7,449 nucleotides of DNA from assembly GCA_024641625.1 (NCBI GenBank), contig JAHECQ010000196.1, forward strand, positions 1-7,449, written 5' to 3'. Origin of the DNA: Acidimicrobiales bacterium (GTDB lineage: Bacteria; Actinomycetota; Acidimicrobiia; Acidimicrobiales; SZUA-35). Both the position numbers and the translations under genes were made by a program. Every line of letters starts with the position of its first letter. Positions within the stretch are counted from its first letter, which is position 1. The notes beneath the pieces are model-generated. The model did not search any database. It saw nothing but the letters and a program-made list of their open reading frames with translations, and was not told where the DNA came from. Shown here in pieces: positions 1 to 5,666 of this stretch.

Positions 1-76
1 CGGCCGACCCGAGCCCCGCCGGCCGACCCGAGCCCCGCCGGCCATCCCGACCCCTGCCGGCCATCCCGACCCCCGC
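1..76. repeat. 19-bp tandem repeat array, four copies, cut by window edge
   Basis: Four head-to-tail 19-bp units lie at 1-19, 20-38, 39-57 and 58-76. The first two are identical (CGGCCGACCCGAGCCCCGC). The last two form a second subtype that differs from each other at one base (CGGCCATCCCGACCCCTGC and the same with CCCGC at the end). A fifth, decayed copy may follow at 77-95, matching at 11 of 19 positions by eye. The unit is not a multiple of three, so it would shift frame at each copy, which argues against a conserved protein repeat. However, one forward frame is open from the window edge to a stop at 100-102 and would encode a proline-rich tail, so a coding end cannot be excluded. The array probably continues to the left of the window. 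Confidence 0.9.
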
Positions 77-85
77 CAACCATCA

Positions 86-135
86 CAACCGCGTGCACCT
101 GACGACTCGTGGCGAGGTGGCCCTGCACGCGGTTG
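86..135. terminator. 12-bp perfect inverted repeat, candidate terminator of the hydratase gene
   Basis: The arms CAACCGCGTGCA (86-97) and TGCACGCGGTTG (124-135) are perfect reverse complements separated by 26 nt. The spacer holds a small CTCG/CGAG hairpin (106-109 with 113-116). The structure begins about 30 nt beyond the stop codon of the leftward hydratase gene, so it could end that transcript. It could also end an unseen rightward gene from the left. No U-tract follows on the leftward strand. A short GTTTT run follows on the rightward strand at 139-143. A protein-binding site or repeat-family element is the alternative. Confidence 0.5.
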
Positions 136-165
136 GGCGTTTTGGGCCAAACCAGCGGGCTCGGC

Positions 166-963
166 TCAGTCGACGATCGCCACCGAGACCTCACCCAGTC
201 CCTCGATGCGATAGGTGACCCGATCGCCAACCGCAGCGGGTTTCGGGCTGAACGCCGCACCGGTCAGCACCACGTCACCCGACCTCAATTGCCGACCTTG
301 GGCCGCAAGGTGATTGGCCACCCAGGCCAGTCCCTCGAGCGGATGGCCCATGGCGTTGCCGGTGACACCAGTGTCGACGATCTCACCGTTCCACTCGAGC
401 TCCACCGCCAAGTTGCCCAATCCCGAGAAGTCGAAGTCGTCCCCAACGGTGACCGCAGTCCCGAGAACGGCTCCCTCACAGGCACATCGATCAGCGATCA
501 ATCCAGCGGCCCCCAACACCGGCACCGTAGCGGCCCGGGTATCGATCACTTCGAACGACACGATCAGCTCGCCGACGAATGGGGCGATGCTCTCTCGGGT
601 GTAGGGAGCACCCGAGGCCGGCACCTCCGAGGCGAGTCGGGCCATCACCTCGCATTCGAGCGCAGGACTCACGAAGTCGGCGGCCGACAGCTGGGCGCCC
701 GAGGACCGCAACTGGCCGGCGTGGATCTGACCGCCGAGGGGCCGATCGATGCCGAGCATCTGCTGCAGGGCCTGCGCCCCGGCCGCGATCTTGTAGCCTC
801 CGAGCTCGCCACGGCTCGGCTCCAACAGTCGTCGCAGCTCGTCCTGGACCCGGTACGCGTCATCGACCGACAGCTCGTCCCACGGTGCTTCGAACGGCTG
901 GTGGGTTTCGATCTGCGAGGCGAGGGCCTCGGCCCAGGAAGAGATGGAGGTGGAGTCGGCCAT
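166..963 (-). CDS. 2-keto-4-pentenoate hydratase family protein (MhpD/TesE-like)
   Basis: This 265-residue cytoplasmic protein has the usual length and fold pattern of the metal-dependent 2-keto-4-pentenoate hydratase / 4-oxalocrotonate decarboxylase branch of the fumarylacetoacetate hydrolase superfamily. Characterised members hydrate 2-hydroxypenta-2,4-dienoate to 4-hydroxy-2-oxopentanoate after aromatic or steroid ring cleavage. Visible landmarks are the GGYKIAAG segment with Lys58, the metal-ligand pattern E-C-E at Glu103 and Glu105 with Glu138 in SFEVID, and the C-terminal LRSGDVVLTGAAFSP block near residues 226-240. The ATG at 963 is chosen because family homology begins at once and a -10-like TAGCGT sits 6 nt upstream. 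The gene stands alone, divergent from the SDR. The aldolase and acetaldehyde dehydrogenase that normally follow this step are not in the window, so the exact substrate is open. A decarboxylase role is the main alternative. Confidence 0.92.
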   Translation of the reverse strand: MADSTSISSWAEALASQIETHQPFEAPWDELSVDDAYRVQDELRRLLEPSRGELGGYKIAAGAQALQQMLGIDRPLGGQIHAGQLRSSGAQLSAADFVSPALECEVMARLASEVPASGAPYTRESIAPFVGELIVSFEVIDTRAATVPVLGAAGLIADRCACEGAVLGTAVTVGDDFDFSGLGNLAVELEWNGEIVDTGVTGNAMGHPLEGLAWVANHLAAQGRQLRSGDVVLTGAAFSPKPAAVGDRVTYRIEGLGEVSVAIVD

Positions 964-969
964 GACCAG

Positions 970-975
970 ACGCTA
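970..975 (-). promoter_or_regulatory. candidate -10 box for a leaderless hydratase transcript
   Basis: On the leftward strand TAGCGT (975 down to 970) fits the relaxed actinobacterial TAnnnT -10 pattern. It ends exactly 6 nt before the ATG at 963, so transcription could start on the A of the start codon. No Shine-Dalgarno sequence is visible. I see no convincing -35 box at the usual distance. Confidence 0.35.
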
Positions 976-1026
976 TCGCTCAACGGCGTGGCGGGCCGGC
1001 GTGGGGCACATCCACCGAGTCCGAGT

Positions 1027-1055
1027 TTGAGTCCGGGGCCGCGACGGGCAAGGAT
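1027..1055 (+). promoter_or_regulatory. candidate promoter of the short-chain dehydrogenase gene
   Basis: TTGAGT (1027-1032, 4 of 6 to TTGACA) and AAGGAT (1050-1055, 3 of 6 to TATAAT) are separated by 17 bp. They would give a start near 1062, about 20 nt before the ATG and just upstream of the ribosome binding site. The -35 hexamer is the third unit of a short hexamer run: CCGAGT, CCGAGT, TTGAGT at 1015-1032. The match is modest and was found by eye. Confidence 0.3.
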
Positions 1056-1068
1056 CAGCTCGTTCGAC

Positions 1069-1079
1069 GAAAGGGGAAG
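1069..1079 (+). promoter_or_regulatory. ribosome binding site of the short-chain dehydrogenase
   Basis: GAAAGGGGAAG lies immediately before the ATG at 1082 and is one of the few clear Shine-Dalgarno-like stretches in the window. It settles the start codon against longer upstream readings. It also contrasts with the hydratase and MaoC starts, which have no such signal. Confidence 0.7.
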
Positions 1080-1081
1080 TC

Positions 1082-1831
1082 ATGGCTGGACGGCTCGAAG
1101 GCAAGGTCGCAGTGATCACCGGGGGTGCCCGGGGCCAGGGTGCCGAGGAGGGGAGGTTGTTCAGCACGGAGGGTGCGACGGTCGTCTTGACCGACGTGCT
1201 CGACGAACAGGGCGAGCAGACGGCCGCTCAGATCGACAACGCCACCTACCGCCACCTCGATGTTCGCAGTGAGCCCGAGTGGGAAGCGTTGATCAAGGAG
1301 GTGATGGACCAACACGGCCGGGTGGACGTGCTGGTCAACAACGCGGGGATCGACCTGGTCAAGAAGTTGGCCGCCACCAGCCTCGAGGAGTTCGAACGCG
1401 TGGTGGCCATCAACCAGACCGGCACCTTCTTGGGCATGCGCACGACCGCCAACGCCATGATCTCCGCCGAGAAGCCCTGCTCGATCATCAACATCAGCTC
1501 GGTCGCCGGCCTCGAGGGCGTGGCCAATCACGGCGCCTACTCCGGTACCAAGTTCGCCGTGACCGGCATGACCAAGGCGGCTGCAAAGGAGTGGGGCCGT
1601 TACGGGATCAGAGTGAACTCGGTGCATCCCGGCCTCATCGAGACCCCGATGACCGAGGACCTGCGTCCGTTCACCGATCCCCAGGTTCGGGCCAAGGCCG
1701 AGCGCAACATCCCGATGCAACGGATGGGTCAAGCCATCGACATCGCCAACATGGTGCTGTTCCTGGCAACCGACGAATCCAGCTACTGCACCGGCCAGGC
1801 GTTCACCGTCGACGGCGGTGTGCACCCGTAG
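1082..1831 (+). CDS. classical short-chain dehydrogenase/reductase, hydroxysteroid-dehydrogenase-like
   Basis: At 249 residues this is a full-length classical SDR, expected to be a soluble NAD(P)-dependent alcohol/ketone oxidoreductase. The Rossmann glycine motif TGGARGQG is at 13-20. Asp38 ends the second beta strand and favours NAD(H) over NADP(H); Asp60 contacts adenine in this family. The NNAG motif is at 86-89. The catalytic residues are Asn111, Ser140, Tyr153 and Lys157 (YSGTK), followed by HPG at 182-184 and a C-terminal VDGG. Stretches such as VVLTDVLDEQG and RVNSVHPG resemble bacterial 3alpha(20beta)-hydroxysteroid dehydrogenases, but SDR substrate calls from sequence are unreliable. 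A 3-hydroxyacyl-CoA dehydrogenase role beside the MaoC and acyl-CoA dehydrogenase genes is equally possible. The gene is transcribed away from the hydratase and ends 11 bp before the convergent methyltransferase gene. Confidence 0.95.
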   Translation: MAGRLEGKVAVITGGARGQGAEEGRLFSTEGATVVLTDVLDEQGEQTAAQIDNATYRHLDVRSEPEWEALIKEVMDQHGRVDVLVNNAGIDLVKKLAATSLEEFERVVAINQTGTFLGMRTTANAMISAEKPCSIINISSVAGLEGVANHGAYSGTKFAVTGMTKAAAKEWGRYGIRVNSVHPGLIETPMTEDLRPFTDPQVRAKAERNIPMQRMGQAIDIANMVLFLATDESSYCTGQAFTVDGGVHP

Positions 1832-1842
1832 TCGAGGTCGAA

Positions 1843-2544
1843 TCAGCCCGTCTTGACGGCCACCTCGAGACCGCCGTCGAACGGAAGGGTCTGCGTGGTG
1901 AACCCATGCAACGGATCGTCGAGGATCTCGAACAGGCCCCCGTACAGGTCTCGACGCGCCCGAGTGTTGTCGGCCACCACCAGACCACCCACCCGGAGAT
2001 GGGGTGCGACCAGTGCCAGCACGTCGCCGGCGATCGGGGCCCAGATGTCCAGCAGGAGGACATCGACTGGTTCGTGCAGATCACGGAGCGAATCGCGAAT
2101 GTCCCCGAGTCGGATCTCGACGAAGGTGGCCAGGCCGGCGCGCTCGAAGTGGGTCCGGGCCACCGCAACCTTGGCCGGCTCGTTGTCGCAGGTGACGACC
2201 CGGCGCGGTCCCGACCCACCGGCCGCAGCCTCGCTGGCTGCTGTGTCCCGAATGGCAGCGGCCAGGTAGAGGGTGGACACACCGAAGGACGTCCCGGCTT
2301 CGATGATCGTCGCCGCTCCGGCGAGACGGCAGAGCGAGTAGCACAGCTCGGCCTTGTCCCGATCGAGGGCCACGAACTTGTCCCGCCAGAACGATCGGCC
2401 GGCCGACTCCGGCTCCTCGAAGCCGGTCGGTCGGGGTGCCCCGGCCCGGTAGTAGTCCTCGATGAGGGGGACTTCGGCATCGCTCCGGGCGTGGAGTTCG
2501 TCCAACAGCGCACGCAGGGCCGGATCATCGCGGAGGCTGTTCAT
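1843..2544 (-). CDS. class I SAM-dependent methyltransferase, O-methyltransferase-like
   Basis: This 233-residue soluble protein carries a Rossmann-type methyltransferase core. Motif I is IIEAGTSFGVST (80-91). An acidic residue that would bind the SAM ribose is in VVTCDNE (Asp120/Glu122). GDIRD (147-151) fits the adenine-contacting motif, VDVLLLDIWAP (160-170) is the strand-4 motif, and GGLVVADN follows near 188-195. The pattern resembles caffeoyl-CoA-type O-methyltransferases and related small methyltransferases, but the acceptor cannot be named. The N-terminal 75 residues are helical and acidic and probably form the substrate lid. The ATG overlaps the stop of the upstream MaoC gene in ATGA, so translation is probably coupled. 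No separate ribosome binding site is obvious. It is the last gene of a two-gene leftward operon and converges on the SDR gene. Confidence 0.88.
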   Translation of the reverse strand: MNSLRDDPALRALLDELHARSDAEVPLIEDYYRAGAPRPTGFEEPESAGRSFWRDKFVALDRDKAELCYSLCRLAGAATIIEAGTSFGVSTLYLAAAIRDTAASEAAAGGSGPRRVVTCDNEPAKVAVARTHFERAGLATFVEIRLGDIRDSLRDLHEPVDVLLLDIWAPIAGDVLALVAPHLRVGGLVVADNTRARRDLYGGLFEILDDPLHGFTTQTLPFDGGLEVAVKTG

Positions 2545-2999
2545 GGCTGGGGATTGCGTCGCTGGAACATGGCGGGTTCGAAGCTGAGAACAACCACGTC
2601 GTCCTGACTGATCAGCTCGCTCACGATCTTCACCACCCCACGATCAGGCTTGCTCGTGGAGGCGATGACGTCGACCACCGTCACCCGGAGCCTCAATACG
2701 TCGCCGGGCCGCACGGGCGCCGGCCACAGGAGTCGTTCCCCGCCGCTCGATCCCATCGACGCCGGCCCCAGCAAGTCCGTCAGCAGCCGCATCATCACCG
2801 CTGCGGTGTGCCAGCCGCTGGCGATGAGTCCGCCGTACACCGTCGACGCAGCCGCCTCGGGATCGGTGTGGAAGACCTGGGGGTCGAACTCCTTGGCGAA
2901 TTCGATCATCCGGTCCTGCTCCATGCGATAGATGCCGGCCTCGATCACCTCACCAACGGTCCAGTCTTCGAACCAGCGTTCCGAGATTGCCTTCGTCAT
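2541..2999 (-). CDS. MaoC-like hydratase/dehydratase, single hot-dog domain
   Basis: This is a 152-residue single hot-dog-fold protein of the MaoC/R-specific enoyl-CoA hydratase family. It would add water to a trans-2-enoyl-CoA, or remove it in the reverse direction. The hydratase-2 motif is complete: FAKEFDPQVFHTDPEAA (34-50) supplies the catalytic Asp39 and His44 at the standard spacing, followed by YGGLIASGWHT (55-65). An aromatic-rich N-terminus (RWFEDWTVGE) is typical. The reading frame is open further upstream to 3170, but that extension is low-complexity Ser/Arg-rich and would overlap the divergent acyl-CoA dehydrogenase gene. I therefore choose the ATG at 2999, where family similarity begins. 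It is the first gene of an operon with the methyltransferase. It is divergent from the acyl-CoA dehydrogenase pair that would make its substrate, so a shared regulatory gap is likely. Confidence 0.92.
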   Translation of the reverse strand: MTKAISERWFEDWTVGEVIEAGIYRMEQDRMIEFAKEFDPQVFHTDPEAAASTVYGGLIASGWHTAAVMMRLLTDLLGPASMGSSGGERLLWPAPVRPGDVLRLRVTVVDVIASTSKPDRGVVKIVSELISQDDVVVLSFEPAMFQRRNPQP

Positions 3000-3006
3000 C
3001 TCGCCG

Positions 3007-3012
3007 ACGCTA
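3007..3012 (-). promoter_or_regulatory. candidate -10 box for a near-leaderless MaoC transcript
   Basis: On the leftward strand TAGCGT occupies 3012 to 3007, 7 nt before the ATG at 2999. It is the same hexamer found before the hydratase start. No strong Shine-Dalgarno sequence is present; the intervening CGGCGAG is a weak candidate placed too close. The box lies in the 85-bp gap shared with the rightward acyl-CoA dehydrogenase operon. Confidence 0.35.
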
Positions 3013-3084
3013 GAGGCATCCGACGACCTCGACCCATCTCCGCCGCGAGTGGACGGCCCGCCGGCGGCCCGCGAGACTCCTTGC

Positions 3085-4227
3085 GTGCGATTCACCCCTA
3101 CCGAACTGACACCGGCGGAGCTCGGGCTCCAGGCCGAGGTGCGAGACTTTCTCGCCACCGAACTGCCCAAAGGCAGCTATGAGCCTGCCCTCGGCATGGG
3201 CGCCAACCACAACAAGGAATTCTCGAAGAAGTTGGCCGCCAAAGGTTGGGTGGGCATGGCCCTCCCCCAACGCTATGGCGGTCACGATCGTTCGGCCGTC
3301 GACCGCTTCATCGTGGTCGAGGAACTCCTGAGATCGGGCGCCCCGATCGGCTATCACTGGGTGGCCGATCGACAGACGGGGTCGGTCATCAACAAGTTCG
3401 GCACCGAAGAGCAGCGTGAACGTTTCCTGCCGACCATCGCCAAAGGCGAGATCGGGTTCTCGATCGGCATGAGCGAGCCCGACAGCGGCAGCGACCTCGC
3501 CTCGGTCTCGATGCGAGCCACCCGAACCGATGGCGGCTGGATCCTCAACGGCAACAAGATCTGGACGTCGAGCGCCCACGAGAACGACTACTTCATCTGC
3601 CTCTGCCGCACCGCACCCATCGAGGACGGCAGCAAGCATCAAGGTCTCAGCCAGATGTTGATCGATCTGCAAACCGAGGGATTGCAGATCAACGGCATCC
3701 CGTTCCTCGACGGTGCCCCCGGGTTCAACGAAGTGGTCATGACCGATGTCTTCGTGCCCGACGAGAACGTGCTCGGCGAGGTGGGCATGGGCTGGGTGCA
3801 GAACACCAGCGAACTGGCCTACGAGCGAGGAGGACCCGACCGTTGGCTGTCGACCTTCGGCGTGGTCGAACAGTTCCTCGCCACGAACCGGGACACCCCG
3901 ATGGGCGACCGAGCCGCCGAGGCGCTCGGCTCGATGGTGGCGCGCTACTGGGGCCTGCGGAACATGTCGCTCACCGTCGCTCGGATGATCGACGATGGCG
4001 CAGCCCCCTCGGTCGAATCCGCCCTCGTCAAGGAGATGGGCACTCGTTTCGAGCAGGACACGCTACTGAAGCTCATCCAGTTGGTCGACCTCGAACCGTC
4101 GCCCGAAGCAGCGTCGCTGTTCGAGCGCATGTTCACCGCTGCCACCCTCACCGGACCATCGTTCACCATCCGGGGTGGCACCATCGAAATTCTCCGATCG
4201 GTTGCCTCGAAGGGACTGCGATCATGA
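3085..4227 (+). CDS. acyl-CoA dehydrogenase, probable catalytic (alpha) subunit of a heteromeric enzyme
   Basis: This 380-residue FAD flavoprotein would introduce the alpha,beta double bond into an acyl-CoA. It has the full three-domain pattern: a helical N-terminus, then the middle beta domain with MSEPDSGSDLASV (from residue 129) and NKIWTSSAHE (157-166) lining the flavin, then the C-terminal helical domain ending in IRGGTIEILRSVASKGL. Glu247 in LAYERGGPDR lies at the helix position that carries the catalytic base in isovaleryl-CoA-dehydrogenase-type members. The start is the GTG at 3085. The frame is open back to 2932, but that part is antisense to the MaoC gene and unlike the family. A weak -10-like GAGACT lies 6 nt before the GTG. 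The gene overlaps the second dehydrogenase by ATGA. The partner lacks the glutamate, which supports an alpha2beta2 enzyme like the actinobacterial steroid side-chain (ChsE/FadE) pairs. Substrate unknown. Confidence 0.93.
   Translation: MRFTPTELTPAELGLQAEVRDFLATELPKGSYEPALGMGANHNKEFSKKLAAKGWVGMALPQRYGGHDRSAVDRFIVVEELLRSGAPIGYHWVADRQTGSVINKFGTEEQRERFLPTIAKGEIGFSIGMSEPDSGSDLASVSMRATRTDGGWILNGNKIWTSSAHENDYFICLCRTAPIEDGSKHQGLSQMLIDLQTEGLQINGIPFLDGAPGFNEVVMTDVFVPDENVLGEVGMGWVQNTSELAYERGGPDRWLSTFGVVEQFLATNRDTPMGDRAAEALGSMVARYWGLRNMSLTVARMIDDGAAPSVESALVKEMGTRFEQDTLLKLIQLVDLEPSPEAASLFERMFTAATLTGPSFTIRGGTIEILRSVASKGLRS
4209..4215 (+). promoter_or_regulatory. ribosome binding site of the second acyl-CoA dehydrogenase
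   Basis: GAAGGGA ends 8 nt before the ATG at 4224, inside the last codons of the preceding gene. Together with the ATGA overlap it fixes the start and indicates coupled translation of the two dehydrogenase subunits. Confidence 0.6.
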
Positions 4228-5333
4228 CCCACGTCCAACCCATCAGTGGGCCCGATGTCGCCGTCGACGAGCTCCTCAGCGACGCCGCCACCAAGCTGTT
4301 CCGAGACACCTCGGACTTCGACACGGTGCAAGCAGCTGAGGCCGAGGGCTGGGCACCCAGCGTCTGGAACGCCGTTGCCGAGGCCGGCTTCGCCTGGATC
4401 GGCGTGCCCGAATCCGCCGGCGGTTCGGGCGGCACCCTGGCTGACGCGTGCGAGGTACTTCGCATCGCCGGCGCCCACGCCGCTCCCATCCCGCTGGCCG
4501 AGACCGGCATCATCGGCGGATGGCTGCTCGCCTGTGCCGGGCTCCCCCTCCCCGACGGTCCGATCACCGTCGCCCCCGGTCGCCCCGGCGACGATCTGAC
4601 CGTGACGATCAACGGCGATGGATCGGCGACACTCGACGGGTCGCTCCAGCGGGTGCCCTGGGCCGCCAGGTCCGATGTGCTCGCGTTGTTCGACGCGTCG
4701 AGCGGCAAGGTGATCGCCGCACCCAACTCGGCTTACACCACGGAACGTCTGACCAACATGGCCGGCGAGCCGCGCGAAACCGTGAGCTTCGCCAACGCCA
4801 TGATCGATGCGGCCGCAGTCGCCGACGCCGGGCCCGAGGTCACTGCGGACGCGTTGCGCAACCGAGGCGCACTGAGCCGCACCATGCTGATGGCCGGCGC
4901 ACTCGAGGCCATGCTCGATCTCACGGTCGAATACTGCGAGGTCCGACAGCAGTTCGGCAAGCCGATCGGCCGTTTCCAGGCGGTACAGCAACACCTGGTG
5001 TGGACGGCGCAGGACGCAGCAATCACCAAGATGGCAGCGCAGGTTGCTGCGCGCCAAGCCGCTCGGGGCGATGGCCGCTTCGAGATCGCCGCTGCAAGGT
5101 CCCTGGCCAATGAGTGCGCGAGCACGGCAACTCGCCAATGTCATCAGGCCCACGGCGCCATGGGTATGACCCAGGAATACGTTCTCCATCATTTCTCGCG
5201 GCGGCTGTGGTCATGGCGCTCGGAGTGGACCCATCCCGGCGAGTGGAGCCTCAACGTCGGCCGATTCGCCGAGTCCGTCGGCGCCGAGAACCTCTACCCG
5301 CTGATCACTGCGGGCTCGTCAATGCTGCGCTGA
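4224..5333 (+). CDS. acyl-CoA dehydrogenase family protein, probable non-catalytic (beta) subunit
   Basis: This 369-residue protein is clearly an acyl-CoA dehydrogenase homologue in its C-terminal half. YCEVRQQFGKPIGRFQAVQ (around Arg241-Gln243) is the flavin-binding signature of the fourth helix region, and QAHGAMGMTQEYVLHHFSRR (from about residue 308) is the conserved C-terminal FAD-contact block. The middle domain is shorter and divergent, with neither the SEPxxGSD nor the KxW(I/T)S motif of its partner. Where the partner has Glu247, this protein reads GALSRTM with no glutamate, and the C-terminus lacks a Y-E-G-T motif. It is therefore best read as the structural, FAD-completing half of a heterotetramer, as known for paired FadE proteins in actinobacteria. 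The ATG overlaps the upstream stop and has its own ribosome binding site. A candidate terminator follows 7 nt after the stop, so the operon is probably just these two genes. Confidence 0.92.
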   Translation: MTHVQPISGPDVAVDELLSDAATKLFRDTSDFDTVQAAEAEGWAPSVWNAVAEAGFAWIGVPESAGGSGGTLADACEVLRIAGAHAAPIPLAETGIIGGWLLACAGLPLPDGPITVAPGRPGDDLTVTINGDGSATLDGSLQRVPWAARSDVLALFDASSGKVIAAPNSAYTTERLTNMAGEPRETVSFANAMIDAAAVADAGPEVTADALRNRGALSRTMLMAGALEAMLDLTVEYCEVRQQFGKPIGRFQAVQQHLVWTAQDAAITKMAAQVAARQAARGDGRFEIAAARSLANECASTATRQCHQAHGAMGMTQEYVLHHFSRRLWSWRSEWTHPGEWSLNVGRFAESVGAENLYPLITAGSSMLR

Positions 5334-5340
5334 GGTCTGT

Positions 5341-5377
5341 TCCCGGCCCGTCGGCAACGCATGGACGAGGACCGGGA
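5341..5377 (+). terminator. candidate stem-loop terminator after the acyl-CoA dehydrogenase pair
   Basis: TCCCGG (5341-5346) pairs with CCGGGA (5372-5377). Inside, CGTC (5349-5352) pairs with GACG (5364-5367), leaving an internal loop and an 11-nt apical loop. It begins 7 nt after the stop of the second dehydrogenase. No U-tract follows, which is common in high-GC actinobacteria. Folding was judged by eye only. Confidence 0.4.
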
Positions 5378-5435
5378 GCCAACTCAACGCCACGGTCAAC
5401 CGGCCGACGCAGCGCCCATTTCCCCGCGCTTCTAA

Positions 5436-5447
5436 ATGTACGTACAT
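5436..5447. promoter_or_regulatory. perfect 12-bp palindrome in an AT-rich patch, candidate operator
   Basis: ATGTACGTACAT is its own reverse complement. It sits in the most AT-rich 30 bases of this intergenic region (5431-5460, about 37% GC by count). Its centre lies about 44 bp upstream of the start codon of the 52-residue protein gene, placing it just above the likely -35 zone. Dyads of this size are typical of TetR- and GntR-family operators, but no regulator gene is in the window and I do not recognise the site. Confidence 0.4.
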
Positions 5448-5473
5448 ACGGTGTTTATGGGACGACAACTCCG

Positions 5474-5479
5474 TAGGCT
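5474..5479 (+). promoter_or_regulatory. candidate -10 box for the 52-residue protein gene
   Basis: TAGGCT fits TAnnnT and ends 6 nt before the ATG at 5486, so a leaderless transcript beginning on the A of the start codon is possible. There is no recognisable Shine-Dalgarno sequence in front of this gene. The -35 region (near 5451-5456, GTGTTT) is not a good match. Confidence 0.35.
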
Positions 5480-5485
5480 GACTGC

Positions 5486-5644
5486 ATGTGTCGCCGAACC
5501 ACGTGCAAGAAGTGCAAGAAACCGAGCTGGGCCGGATGCGGCGCCCACGTCGAACAGGTGCTGGGCGACGTGCCCGAGTCGGACCGCTGCCAATGTGCAG
5601 CCGAGGCCGTCCCGGGCTGGCTGCGCAAGATCCTCCGGGGCTGA
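5486..5644 (+). CDS. small Cys/His-rich conserved protein, putative zinc-binding (52 aa)
   Basis: This short gene encodes 52 residues beginning MCRRTTCKKCKKPSWAGCGA. Six cysteines (2, 7, 10, 18, 35, 37) and His21 form a CxxC, CxxH and CxC arrangement that looks like a structural zinc site. The KKPSWAGCGAHVEQVLGDVP core and the DRCQC motif match, from memory, a family of very small uncharacterised proteins seen in bacteria and fungi. I cannot name a function. Evidence that it is a real gene: the motif density, the family resemblance, a fitting -10-like hexamer 6 nt upstream and a stem-loop shortly after the stop. It lies in a different frame from the upstream-open amidase frame, which it overlaps only if that frame is wrongly extended. 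It ends 61 bp before the amidase GTG, so it may be cotranscribed with it or may be a separate unit. Confidence 0.8.
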   Translation: MCRRTTCKKCKKPSWAGCGAHVEQVLGDVPESDRCQCAAEAVPGWLRKILRG

Positions 5645-5666
5645 GCGCCGGGGTGCGCCCAATTCG

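Noticed and set aside
1..76. CRISPR array
   Set aside because: The units are directly adjacent with no spacers and too short, and there are no cas genes.
1015..1032. Hexamer run CCGAGT, CCGAGT, TTGAGT as a regulatory repeat
   Set aside because: Three short, imperfect units are too few to separate from chance. Only the last is used, as a tentative -35 element.
109..1272. 387-residue rightward open frame at the left end
   Set aside because: It is antisense to the hydratase gene and runs into the SDR gene in another frame. The product is Arg/Gly/His-rich with no family motif, as expected of a shadow frame in GC-rich DNA.
1055..1825. 256-residue leftward open frame
   Set aside because: Exact antisense of the SDR gene, with Gly/His/Val-rich composition typical of mirrored codons.
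1279..2607. 442-residue rightward open frame
   Set aside because: It shadows the SDR gene out of frame, then runs antisense to the methyltransferase gene. No domain is recognisable.
2932..3084. N-terminal extension of the first acyl-CoA dehydrogenase to an ATG at 2932
   Set aside because: It would overlap the start of the divergent MaoC gene and adds residues unlike the family. GTG 3085 starts where homology starts.
3000..3170. N-terminal extension of the MaoC protein
   Set aside because: The 57 extra residues are low-complexity Ser/Arg/Gly and would overlap the acyl-CoA dehydrogenase gene. The hot-dog domain begins just after the ATG at 2999.
3945..5192. 415-residue leftward open frame
   Set aside because: Antisense to both acyl-CoA dehydrogenase genes, whose protein motifs are unambiguous on the other strand.
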